Notes: generated from the sequence alone by a model not told the origin. Counted from the stretch's first letter, positions 23,593-35,001 are shown. The stretch is DNA of 64,000 nucleotides from Echinochloa phyllopogon (GCA_033239725.1 BTCW01000006.1:1830501-1894500); one strand, 5' to 3'. A program made the numbers and translations.

Positions 23593-23714
23593 CATGCCCC
23601 CCTGTTTTCTAGTAAATTTTATCCACTAGAAAACATACTAAAGCCAATATTACAAACTTTACTGGCTATTTTTATCCTAAGGGCGATTTTTAACATAAAT
23701 CGGCCATGTTTCTA

Positions 23715-26700
23715 TCAAGCATTTTGCCAAACACTTGGATGAAATTTTTTCAAATACCTCCCGTTGAGAGCTCTAGGCAATTGCTGTCCTTGCAATGTCT
23801 CCACTATGTAAGAATTTCCTGAGCAAACCTTCATAATCTTGAAAGGACCCTCCCAACTTGGAGACCACTTACCAAACTTGTTGCTTTTCAATCCAATGGG
23901 CAAAATTGTTTTCCAAACCAAATCACCTACTTGAAAGGACTTGAATTTCACTTTCTTGTTGTATGCTCTCGCCATTCGTCTCTTATCCTTTTCAATCTCT
24001 TCTAAAGCTTCCAAACGCTTGTCGGCCACTTCATCAATATTGTCCATCATCAAAGCATAGTATGTATCAACATCAAGATTATTTTGCTTTGCAAGTCTAT
24101 AAGCACCAAGATTCACCTCTACAGGCAAAACGGCTTCTTGACCATACACAAGCTCAAACGGAGTAACTTTAGTAGCACCATGTTTAGAAATACGATGAGC
24201 CCATAAAGCTTCAGATAAAACCTCATGCCACCTTTTAGGATGATCTTCTATCTTTTTCTTGATGAGCCTTATCAATGTCTTGTTGCTAGATTCCGCTTGA
24301 CCATTGGCTTGAGCATAATATGGAGATGAATTGAGAAGTTTAATACCATAGGAATTGACAAATTCACGCACCTCTTTAGATATGAATGAAGTCCCTTGAT
24401 CCGTAGTCAAAGTTTGTGGAATGCCAAACCTATGTTTAATATTTTCTCTGATAAACTCAATCACCTCTCTATGTGTCATATTCTTCAAAGGAACTGCTTC
24501 CGTCCATTTGGTAAAGTAATCAGTTGCTACAATCACAAAACAATGGCCTTTTGTCGAAGAAGGATAAATTTTTCCAACAAAGTCTAACCCCCATCCCCGG
24601 AAAGGCCAAGGTTTGATAATTGGATGCATCATTGCTGCTGGTACCAACTGAATATCTCCATGTTTCTGACACTCCTCACATCCTTTGTAGTATTTAAAAC
24701 AATCGGCTATCATTTTGGGCCAATAGAAACAAGCTCTCCTAAGGAGCCACTTCATCTTGGGAGCCGATTGGTGAGTACCACAAATCCCTTCATGAACCTC
24801 TGCCATAGCCAACCTAGCTTGGTCAGGACCCAAACATTTTAAAAGTAAATCATCAATAGTTCGACGATATAACTCATCACCGTCCAAAACGAACTTGAGC
24901 GCCCATCGTCGAATTTTTCTGTCAACTGTACTGCTAGGATTTTGTAAATAACTAATCAGAGGCCTTCTCCAATCATCTACTTCGTCTTGATTGCAAAGAA
25001 CATCCGAAGTAGCATCTTCACCAGACAACCGGTCAGACCGGTTCTCTAAAGCGGTCAGACCGGTCGAACCGGTCAGACCGGTTTGAGGAAGCGGTGCGAC
25101 CGGTTCCTCCAGAACAGAACACTCGGCTTCTAAAAACACCGGTCTTTGCTCTTGAAAATTTCTTTTCTGAATGTTATAACCAGATGCTTGTTGAGCCAGA
25201 GCATTTGCCTTTGGATTCTTTTCTCGTGGTACATGACGAATCACAAACTCATCGAAGCAAGATATAATATCAAAGCATCTATCGAGATATGCATTTAAAA
25301 ATCCATCTAAGCATTGACATACCTTAGAAATTTGTTGCACCACCAGCAAAGAATCACCATAAGCTTCCACATGCTTTACTCCCATGTCATGCAAAATTCC
25401 CAATCCGAATAAAAGAGCTTCATACTCGACTTGGTTATTAGTACATTTATGATCTAATCGGTTAAGTGCTTCAAAAACGGCCCCATGTGGAGAAGTAATA
25501 ACAATTCCAATACCACAACCACTTTTGCAAACCGATCCATCAAAATGTAACTTCCATGGAGTAAAAGTAACATAACCGACATTTAAATCAAGTTGCTTAT
25601 CTACTCTATGTCCAACAATAAAGTCGGCTACTATTTGACCTTTCATTGAAGTTAATGGCTCACAATGTAAATCATATTCAACTAAAGCATAAGCTCATTT
25701 GCCGACTCTACCACTCAAAATTGGTTTGTGCAACATGTATTTAATTATGTCGGTTTGACATGCTACTATACAAGTACTAGGTAAAAGATAATGCCTCAAC
25801 TTGGTACAAGTATGATATAATGATAAACATAACTTCTCAATAAAAGTGTACCTTGTTTCGGCATCCAACAATCTTCTACTCTCATATGCAACCACATGTT
25901 CCCTTCCTTCGGTTTCTTGAGTCAAAACACCTCCAATGACATTCTCTTCCGCCGCCACATACAACTTGAATGGAACTCCACTCCTAGGCGCTTGAAGGAC
26001 GGGTGGCGAAGATAAATATTGCTTGATCTCATCAAATGCTTCTTGTTGTTTTGCCCCCCAAGTGAAATCAACGTCATTCTTCAACCGAAGTAAAGGAGTA
26101 AAAGCATTCACCTTCCCGGACAAATTACAAATAAATCTCCTCAAGTAATTTACTTTGCCCAAGAACCTTTGCAAATCTTTCTTGCAAGTAGGAGCCTTCA
26201 CATTGTTAATAGCTTCAATCTTCCTAGGATCTATCTCTATCCCCTTTTCATGCACAATAAATCCCAAGAACTTTCCAGCCGATACACCAAAAGCACATTT
26301 GAGTGGATTCATCTTCAATTTATATCGACGCATTCTTTCAAATGCAAGTCTTAAATCAGCCAAATGAGAATCTACTCCAGCCGATTTGACAACAATATCA
26401 TCGATATAAACTTCTACTATAATGCCAAGCAAATCATGAAAAATCAAATTCATAGCCCTTTGATATGTAGCACCGGCATTCTTTAAACCAAAAGTCATTA
26501 CTACCCACTCAAATAGACCAACAAAACCCGGACATAAAAAGGCCGTTTTGGCTATATCCTCTTCGGCCATAAATATTTGATTATAACCAGCATTACCATC
26601 AAGAAAACTAAGAATTCTATGTCCAGATGCAGCATTAACAAGAAAATCGGCTATAGGCATAGGATATTCATCTTTAGGAGTAGCTCTATTAAGATCTCTA

Positions 26701-27281
26701 AAATCAATGCAAACACGAAGCTTTTTTGTTCCTTTCTTTTCAACAGGCACAATATTAGAGATCCAATTAGCATATCGACAAGGCCTAATAAATTTAGCAT
26801 CTAGCAACCGATTGATTTCTTCTTTCACTCGGTCATAAATATCAGGATTAAAGTTTCTACGAGATTGTTTAAAAGGCCTAAAACCAGGTTTAATAGGTAA
26901 ACGATGTTCAACTAAATCACGACTTAAACCAGGCATTTCATTGTAACTCCATGCAAAACAATCAACATACTCCTTTAATAACTTTATTAATTCAGATTTA
27001 AACAAAGGATCAAGATTCTTGTTTACAAATGTCGGCCTAGGCACAGTACCATCACCAATATCTACCTCCTCTAAAGGATCAGCCGACGTAAACCCTTGTC
27101 CCAACTTGCTTAAATCATCAAAATCTTCAATGGCCTCACACATATCGTTCTTATGCGCCCGATAGTGCTCACGCCTCTGCTGTAACCATTCTAGATTTGG
27201 ATCCATCAAATCATAAGAGATGGTATGGCCAGATCTCCAATCGGCCTCATAACAGCAGTAGCAAAACCATCCTTGGTGCAA
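23715..27281 (-). pseudogene. Element B pol: RT, RNase H, integrase, one premature TGA
   Basis: Same domain order as element A: RT with YIDDIVVKS, two RNase H-like domains, an HHCC integrase with the ATDYFTKW and TTDQGTSF motifs. It keeps RGWG after WPF, which A has lost, and reads through the CGA codon that is TGA in A. Its own lesion is a TGA at 25695-25697 where A has TGG (GRVGK then W), between the first and second RNase H-like regions. A G-to-A change is the simplest explanation. The frame opens in the -1 phase within the end of gag-protease (overlap 27206-27281). Confidence 0.92.
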
Positions 27282-30200
27282 CCAATGATCTCACAATCAG
27301 ATAAATCTAAACCAGATAAGCATTTAAGATTCTCATGATCATTCATAGTAGAACTATCGGCCACTGCAACACAAGCCGATGTATCTCCGTGAACAACCTC
27401 TACTTCATCATCTATCCATTGAATTAAAAATTGATGCAAAGTAGAAGGCACACATTGGTTTGCATGAATCCAATCACGACCAAGGATTAAACTGTAGTTA
27501 CCTTGTGTCTCAGCGACGAAGAACGCAGTGGCCAAAGTCTTGCTCCCAATAGTAAGCTCCATAGAAGCAACTCCCTTGGCGCCCATAGGTTCACCTCCTC
27601 CAACGCCGCTGATGGTCATATTGGTCTTGATCAACTCTTCATCTGAACCTCCCAGCTTCTTGAATAGAGAATATGGCATCAAGTTAACTATTGCCCCTCC
27701 ATCCACTAGCATGCGAGAGATAGGCTTCCCATTAATATGACCCTTCATGTATAAAGCCTTCAGATGACTCTCCTCAGCTTTGGGTTTCTGGAAAATAGCC
27801 TCCTTTGGACCAAAATCAAGTTGAGCAACGCTTTCTTCTGATAATACATAACCATCCATAGACATATGAATTACGTTAAGCTCAAAATTTATATGTCCAG
27901 GAGAAAAACCATAATCAACAAGCTCTTCATCGTCCTCTGAAGTAGATACCGATGATATCTTGTCATCACAAATCATAGGAGAAGGAGAAGAAAAACCGGG
28001 TGGCGCGTCGGGCAAAGCGGTCTGACCGCTTTCGTCAACCGGTCTGACCGGTTCAACCGGTCTGACCGACTCCTGAACCGGTCTGACCGGTTCTGTCTGA
28101 GAGCTGGTCTTAGCTTTCCATTCTTTTCCTTGTGGAATCATGGGCCTGTACTTGTTGAAAGCTTCGTCCCTCTGCTTCTCTAGCTCTTTCTCCTTCATCT
28201 CCTGAAACCTCAAGCGCTGAAGCTTCCTCCTTTGAGTACGAGATAAACCAGGAGGACACCATCTTGGCAAAAAGTATTTGGAGTTGGAACCACTCCCACT
28301 GGCTTCACCATCAGCAACAGAATCTTTCTGAACAGGTGTCTTAACCTGATTGTTCGTGACAATCGGTCCTTTGCCACCGTTTCCAAGGGGAACATTCATC
28401 AACCCAATCTGAATAACATCTTGATTTGTAGTCCTCTCTGAGTCAATATCCATCTTATGCACCTCCTCACGTTGTTTTGGCCTGTAAACTTGCTTCATAG
28501 GAGGCTTTGCCAATTTCCCAAGGAAACCGGTCTGACCGGTTTGTGGAACCGGTCTGACCGGTTGGGTCTGGTGACCCTGACCAGATTGGCAAGGTGCCAA
28601 ACGGTCCTGTCTAGGTTTTGAGATCCTGTCTAATGCTGGTCTTCGCGGTCCTCCCCATCCATGTTGAAAAGATTGTTGATATGGTACCCACATCACTCCA
28701 TTATCATCATAAACTGGACGAGGTGGACATGGACTTGGTGCCTCCCGATGCTGAACAAAATTCCTCTTTGCCTGAGGATATTCTTCTTGATATGGAGGCA
28801 CTCTCAATCTCTTTTTTACCGGCCGATCACTTGTAACGGCCTTTTGTTTGGAGTACTTGTCAAATAGCATATCAAAGGTGACCTTTGGCCTAATAGTACT
28901 CCCCTGATTCTTTGCAACATTGAGTTTCCAGTTTCCGATCTCCGGACGGCTTGGTTTAATCATTTTTGGCCGACCCCTGGGAGAACCGGTCTGACCGCTT
29001 TTCATAGCCGGTCTGACCGGTTTGTCCTGTAAAGGCTCAAACGGTCTTTGCTCGGTATGAACGGTCGACTCTTGCCCCCCATGCTCAGAGGCTCTCACAG
29101 TGACCTTGAATGTCTCCCTGCCATCTGGAGTTTTTTCATATGCAACTTCTCGAATCAAATCCTTCCCCCTCAAATCGGTTTTTGCTTCACCAACCACAAC
29201 ATTTTTTCCTTTGGTTGCTTCGGCTTGATGTGGCCGAACCAAAACCTTAGGCTGCTGTAAATCCATAGTATTGACAGGAAAAGGAGCTTTATCTACTTGC
29301 ATTTCATGAAATGTCAAACGACCTTCATTTATGGCCGATTGAACCTGTCGACGAAACACATTGCAATCATTAGTGGCATGAGAATAAGTGTTATGAAACT
29401 TGCAATATGCACGCCTTTTCAATTCTTCAAGCGGAGGCAATTTATGAGATAGTTTAATATTTCTAGATTTAAGCAATTCATCAAAAATGCGATCACACTT
29501 GGAAACATCAAATGTAAACTTAACTTCTTCTTGCCGACCTTTGTTAACCGGCTTAAGTGATGTACAAGAATAAGTTTTTTCTTTAGAGGGCCATACAAAT
29601 TCAGCAGCAAGCACTTCTCTATCACTATCACTCGAATCATCAGACTCATAATCAACTACATGAACATTAGAACGACGTGATCTAGAAGTATCCCTTTCTT
29701 TTTCTTTATTCATTCGGTTTTCAACAATTAAAGCTCTAATTTGAACTTGTGCAACCGAAAGAAAATCAAAACCTTCTATCTTATCTCTTATGGACAATCT
29801 TAAACCTTTTAAGCAAATATCAGCAAGGTCCATATCGGTGATTGACAAATTGAAACAACGGTTTTTAGTTTCTTTAAATCTCTTAATGTAAGCAGAAACA
29901 GTTTCATCTCTACTTTGTCTAACCGATGTCAAATCTGTCAATTTCAATTGCAAGCTCCCACTATAAAAGTGATCATGAAATTTACGCTCTAACATATCCC
30001 AAGATATAATAGAACCGGGAGCAAGTGAAGAAAACCAAGCAAAAGCGGTGCCAGTCAATGATAAAGAAAATAAACGCACTTTAAGAGCATTATAAGCACC
30101 CGCTTCTCCTAGTTGAGCTATGTATTGACTAATATGTTCCCACGTGGTTCGGTCATCATCTCCACTAAATTTAATCAAGTCTGGCATACGCCAACCACGG

Positions 30201-31144
30201 GGAAGAGGAAAATTATCAAACTCAGCATTATATGGTTTTTGATACAAATTTGTGTTACCAATATCAACACCAAGTTTGCTTTTCACTACATTAGCCAAAT
30301 CTTCTCTAAATTTATTAAATTCAGCCCAGTTAGGATTATTTGGCTGTTGGGTTTGCACATTCTCCAAATTCATCTTATTTAAGTAGGGAGCAACCTTAGC
30401 TTGAGCTAGCCTATAACTTTCAAAAACATCATCAGGTATAACGTTTCCTTGAGCAGATGTATTAACTGTTGTACTATAGTGAGGTCTAGCAGTACCTAAA
30501 GCATTAGTGTGAGCATAAACCATCGAATCGGGTGAAACAGAAAGCGGTATGGGCTGCTCATGCACCAATTCAAGCGCACTGGTCAGACCGGTTCCCTGAT
30601 CCGGTCTGACCGGTTTGGCCGTGTTCGGCCCGGCCGGTTGGAACGGAAGGGATTGACCAATGGCAACCTCAGGTGGCATACCATACATGTATTTTTCAGT
30701 ATTAACATTAGGTATGGGTGTCAGGCTAGGAAAAACTCCACTACTGGAATTAATTTTAGGAGCGCTACTACTAGTTTCATTATTGTTAAAGCAAGTAGTG
30801 GTCCTATCTTTCTCAAGATCTTCTAATCTTTCTAAACGAGCAATGTAAGAGGCAAGCAATTCATCTCTTTCTACACTATTTTTAGGAACAGTAGTAGAAG
30901 GAGAATTCTGTGATTTACTTACAGTGGGCATTACCTCAACTCGATTGTCGTTCAACTTGATCGCCGGTAGCTCAAATTCTTGCACTCTTGCCACCTTGCC
31001 ATGACAATCTTTCTTGATGCCAGCCATGAATTGCATCTTCATGAACTCTTACAGTGCATCTAAATTCTTCTGCTCCTCCGGAGTGAGATCTTCCACTGAA
31101 GCCGCAATGATGTTATCCGCGTCAAGATCACATCGAGATCCCAT
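27206..31144 (-). pseudogene. Element B gag-protease polyprotein, nearly intact
   Basis: It starts at 31144 (MGSRCDLDAD as in A) and has one TAA at 31049-31051; the rest (from 31042) is open for 1278 codons. Gag, Cys/His cluster and DGGA-type protease are all present in one frame, confirming that the extra breaks in A are secondary. A Met codon lies just after the TAA (MKMQF), so re-initiation could yield a nearly full-length Gag (inference). Palindromic units at about 28016, 28526, 28983 and 30580 are translated as PVRP/GQTG peptides and differ in number from those in A. Confidence 0.92.
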
Positions 31145-31218
31145 CTTGTCTGGAGCTTAGATCAAACGGTCTTTGACAACCAGATCTTCTAATTTCCCCA
31201 GCGGAGTCGCCAAAAGTG

Positions 31219-31830
31219 TGTTGACGCCTTTTCTGGCCAACACACGCGAGCGCCGTATCGCGCAAACGAAGGAACGATGAACTCGCCGCAGCTCCACCCA
31301 AACCGGTCAGACCGGTTTAGGGATCCGGTCAGACCGGTTTCCCTCGGGAGCTTCGGGATGACCTAGGATCACCACCTCGGGAGGGACCCCGTCGGAGATG
31401 GCGCGCCTAGGGTTGCTCTGAGATCGGTCAGGCCACTCAGAACCTCCTTGAACGCCGTAGAGACAAGCAAGGAAAGCAAAAGGGGTTGGAAAGCTAGGGT
31501 TTAGAGATAAAAAGTAAAAGATATATTGATTGATCGATTGGATGATGACTCTCAACCGGCCACGGCCCTTTATATTTATAGGGTGGGGAGGTCTTGCCCC
31601 GCAAGGAATCCTTTTACAATTTGGAACCAACTAGGACTCCTAACTCTACTCCAACTCGGACTGAAACCGGTCAGACCGCTTTGGCAAACCGGTCAGACCG
31701 GTTTGGCTGTTGCCAGATCGGCTACAGGGAAACCGGTCTGACCGCTTCCTGAGGTCGGTCTGACCGGTTTGCGTGGCTTGCCAATTTTGGGTGTCCGGTT
31801 TGCGTGGCTTGCCAATTTTGGGTGCGAACA
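31219..31830 (-). repeat. 5' LTR of element B, with a 31-bp duplication at its outer end
   Basis: 612 bp. The outer end reads CCGGTTTGCGTGGCTTGCCAA...TTTTGGGTG twice (about 31766-31794 and 31796-31825), separated by TGT/T. The other LTR has it once. The rest matches the left LTR almost perfectly. Confidence 0.95.
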
Positions 31831-31835
31831 GCCTG

Positions 31836-32186
31836 CACTATAAAATGGAAGCTTCATACATGAAGAGGCATCAGTATGCACCAGAGAGGTGAAAAACACA
31901 TTGTTTCAGGGCCAGGGATAAATCAATCATCAACATCAGAGGATAAGTAGATGGTACTTATTCAGAACTATACTAAATGGAACTTAAACTGGAAATTAAG
32001 CAGCAGCACAACAATAGCAAAGTAAAAATTAGCCCTACCAATCGTTGTTCACAGCCAGGCACAGAAGCCACAGAGTAACCACATCCTCTCACTGTGCGGC
32101 AACCTTGAAGATCAACCTCTGGATCCGCTGCCTATAGTGCTACTTCTAGTGGCCATTGGGATGCTTAGTTTGCAGATTGGGAACCC
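31836..32186. other. No gene recognised
   Basis: Flank of element B leading into the FRS-like pseudogene; it may be its leader or intron sequence, but no splice sites are decisive. Confidence 0.4.
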
Positions 32187-33423
32187 ATGATCGAAGGGAG
32201 TCTAATCCGGGAAGAACATGTGCCGATGATGGACGTGCTCTCTGCAGCCTGGAAACGGTTTGGAGAGATGATGGTAACCAGCAGCCAGCGCCTCACCTCA
32301 CCCCTCAACAGTGGTAAAGATTGGGGGCTATTCAGCTGTCTAACACAAGGAGGCATCCTCATATTTTCTATCCAGCTACAGGAACAACTTTCAACTCTTA
32401 CGAAGAAGCTGAAGAGTTTTACATGTATTCCTGGGACTGGGAGGTTGGCTTCGGTATGCAAATCCAGAGAAAAGATCAGCAATATATGTTATGGGCTGAT
32501 ATTGTATGTTCATGTGAGGTATGTATGTTTCTAGAATGTAATAAACGGCTTTAACTTTTCGTTAAACCTAAAGCTGCGACATTATTTCAATAGGTCTTCA
32601 ACTGTGAAATAATGTAAGCCTGTGAAAAGTGTGCATCATTCTTAATAACGATGCAAACTTAAGTTTGATGCCAGAATTCAGGAAAGGAACAGTGAAATCT
32701 CTCTGGGCAAAACAGTTGCAGTTTTAGAACAACTCAAAATGACAGACCCTACACTTTTTGTTGCTTTGGATGTTGATAGTGAAGGAACAATAACGAATAT
32801 GTTGTGGTGCTCAGGCAAGAACAAAGTTGACTATTCACATGTTGGTGATGTGGTAACATTTGACACAACGTATCGAACAAATCTTTATAAGATGCCGTTT
32901 GGCTTATTTGTTGGAACCAACAACCACTTCCAGACGGTTGTATTTGCTGGTGTTCTAATGACAGCTGAAACTACAGAGCATTTGAATGGGTTTTCTCCAC
33001 TTTTGCTAGAGTTATGGGGAATGTGAAGCTGTCAATAATATTAACTGGTTAGTCTGTTATTTTTGCTATGACCAAATCAGTTATCACTACACGTACTTAT
33101 CATTCCCTGTAATGTTGACCTATCTAATAGGGTTTTGATGTTCTCATGTTGCAGATCAAGCATCAGCAATGGAAGCAGTTCTGAAAACGACTTGGCCGCA
33201 TTGTATACTTTTCAAACTCACCGGTAGTGAATATAGCTCCTTGAAAATAGTCAGTTGCATTTTGGAATCATTACATTCAAATGGAAATGGTGCTGCTGTA
33301 AGTTTTAAAGATCAACAATTAAATAGACAAAAGACTGATGAGCAACAATATATGCAATATCTTCAGAGCATATCAGAAGGAATATATCTTCTAGAGAAGC
33401 AAATGCACATCCTACAAGGATAA
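32187..33423 (+). pseudogene. FAR1-related (FRS/FHY3-like) pseudogene
   Basis: A FAR1 DNA-binding-type stretch (GTTFNSYEEAEEFY, VGFGMQIQRKD) ends at a donor, TGTGAG|GTATGTATG, near 32518. After a gap, the MULE-derived domain of FRS proteins appears from 32739: DYSHVGDVVTFDTTYRTN and MPFGLFVGTNNHFQTV. A one-base loss near 32983 shifts the frame just before the expected FEWVFSTFARVMG text, which is present in the next frame. A later piece after an AG at 33154 reads DQASAMEAVLKTTWP, the family's second catalytic-like region, followed by unrelated C-terminal text. Families of this type are light-signalling transcription factors derived from transposases; this copy is broken and lacks the SWIM zinc finger. 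Confidence 0.75.
32587..32750 (+). repeat. Duplicated segment, copy 1
   Basis: The segment from TCAATAGGTCTTCAACTGTG to AACTCAAAATGACAG recurs at 33539-33731 with few changes. The second copy has about 40 extra bases (GCACGACTTGCCCAGGAGAA...) after AATCTCTCTG, so copy 1 is probably deleted there. Confidence 0.85.
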
Positions 33424-33436
33424 ACAATCAACACAA

Positions 33437-33848
33437 ACAATCACGACCATCAGTACTCTATGACAGAAGCACATATTAACAGAGTATTCAGAGTACTGAT
33501 CATCAGCAGGATCACCATATCATCAGACATCAGTAGTCTCAATAGGTCTTCAACTGTGAAATAATGTAAGCCTGTGAAAAGTGTGCAGCATTCTTAATAA
33601 CGATGCAAACTTAAGTTTGATGCCAGAATTCAGGAAAGGAACATTGAAATCTCTCTGTGCACGACTTGCCCAGGAGAAATTGAATGATGACATTGGCAAA
33701 CAGTTGCAGTTTTAGAACAACTCAAAATGACAGAAGCAACAAAATCACTAATCATCAGTACTCTGGCGAAGCACATATTAACAGAGTATTCAGAGTATTG
33801 ATATCAGTAGGATCACCATATCATCAGACATAAGTAGTCTCACCATCT
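33437..33848 (+). repeat. Interleaved local duplications after the FRS pseudogene
   Basis: Order: S1 (about 33445-33538, ACATATTAACAGAGTATTCAGAG core), R2 (33539-33731, second copy of 32587-32750), then S2 (about 33732-33845, second copy of S1). The S1-R2-S2 order suggests staggered local duplication. Confidence 0.8.
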
Positions 33849-33936
33849 AAAACTCATTATGGCCCCAACTCCTTAAGCCAGGAATTCTAACGCGAGCAAA
33901 CAGTGTACATCTTGTTTCTCTGTGCCTGACTGAATC

Positions 33937-35001
33937 TCAGATGGACTCCTCGGGGGAATCAGAGGCCTCAGACGAACCTGAAGTGGACTCGTCATCGGTG
34001 TTGTCGGAGTGGTGGATGAACATGTCGCGCGATCTGAACACATCGAGATCTCTCCTCATCTGCGGGGGCGGGAGGGAACGCGTGGCGTTCGCGATGAGAG
34101 AGTCGCAGAAGTGGGTGGCGTGCGTGACGAACTCGCCGCCCACGTCTCGAACCCTCTCCCTGACGCCGCGGACGTACTCCAGGAGGAAGTAGCGCGCGGG
34201 CTGGTTGGTGGGGTTGTCGTCGAGGAAGGGGAGGAGGCCGAGGCCGATGAACTCCAACGAGTCGTTGACGTTGGCCATGGCCCTGAGGCGGGTGAGGTTG
34301 CGGACGATCCAGCCGCTCGCGACGCCCTCGAACGTCATGACACCGAGGAGGGCGGAGGAGTGGGAGGTGGGGAGGGCGTCGACGGTCACTACGTGTTCGG
34401 CTGGGGGGCTGTCGATGAAGTCCTGCCTGAAGCTCGCGAGGCGGCGGAAGGAGCTGAGGTGGATGTGGTCGAGGCTCGCCATCCATGCCAGCACGTTCAT
34501 GCCGTCGATGCCGTCGGTGTTGGTGTCCGCGATGGTGACTCTCTCCGAGCGGAAGATCTCCAGGCGGCGGAGCAGCTCGGCGGCGGAGAGTCCGGGGCGT
34601 CGGCTGGTGTTGTCGGCGTAGGCGATCATGTGGTGGCAGATGGTCGCGGCCCTGTGCTCGAAGTTACCGCCGACGACGTGGGCGGAGGACTCGATGTAGA
34701 CGGAGTAGCGGGAGAGCAGCGCGAGGGTCGGCGAGGTGGGGTCTGCGACGAGAACTGGGAGCACATCGATGACGATGGCGCCGAAGAGGCGGTCGATGGT
34801 GGCGAGCTCGTGGAGGCGGCCGGCATTCAGGATCTCCCAGAGGCCGCTCTGCTCCTGGAAGTCAAGGAACGCGAGGAGGGCGGCGGAGTGGGCGACCTCG
34901 ACGGAGGAGACGACCACCGAGCGGCGGGCGTTGGGCGCGTTCATGAACGCCTCGACAGCCGCTCCAAGGGAATCCACGGTGATGTCGGGCGGGGGCGCCA
35001 T
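33937..35001 (-). CDS. Unrecognised 354-residue protein with two tandem repeats
   Basis: Single-exon frame. I start at the ATG at 35001 (MAPPPDITVDSLG) because a TATA box lies at 35117-35124; the longer upstream frame would need promoter sequence to be translated. Residues of about 30-160 and 200-330 are related repeats: each has a short Ser-rich start with ALL(A/G), a LP(V/F)L...DPT/DNPT segment, a SRY/LLEYVRGV helix, VGG(N/E)F, then H...C and a final DVFRS/EIFRS. The C-terminus is acidic and serine-rich. No signal peptide or membrane segment. Strong GC bias is typical of grass genes. I do not recognise the family; function unknown. Confidence 0.7.
   Translation of the reverse strand: MAPPPDITVDSLGAAVEAFMNAPNARRSVVVSSVEVAHSAALLAFLDFQEQSGLWEILNAGRLHELATIDRLFGAIVIDVLPVLVADPTSPTLALLSRYSVYIESSAHVVGGNFEHRAATICHHMIAYADNTSRRPGLSAAELLRRLEIFRSERVTIADTNTDGIDGMNVLAWMASLDHIHLSSFRRLASFRQDFIDSPPAEHVVTVDALPTSHSSALLGVMTFEGVASGWIVRNLTRLRAMANVNDSLEFIGLGLLPFLDDNPTNQPARYFLLEYVRGVRERVRDVGGEFVTHATHFCDSLIANATRSLPPPQMRRDLDVFRSRDMFIHHSDNTDDESTSGSSEASDSPEESI

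Larger units (their letters stand above)
23012..31830 (-). mobile_element. Element B: near-complete Gypsy LTR retrotransposon (8819 bp), same family as A
   Basis: TSD GCCTG at 23007-23011 and 31831-31835. The LTRs are 581 bp (left, 3') and 612 bp (right, 5'); the extra 31 bp is a local duplication. By eye the LTRs differ otherwise at only two bases, so insertion is recent. The coding regions carry only two premature stops, TAA at 31049-31051 in gag and TGA at 25695-25697 in pol, plus the -1 offset between gag-protease and pol shared with A. It could be a donor or passenger for proteins supplied by a sister copy. Confidence 0.95.
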
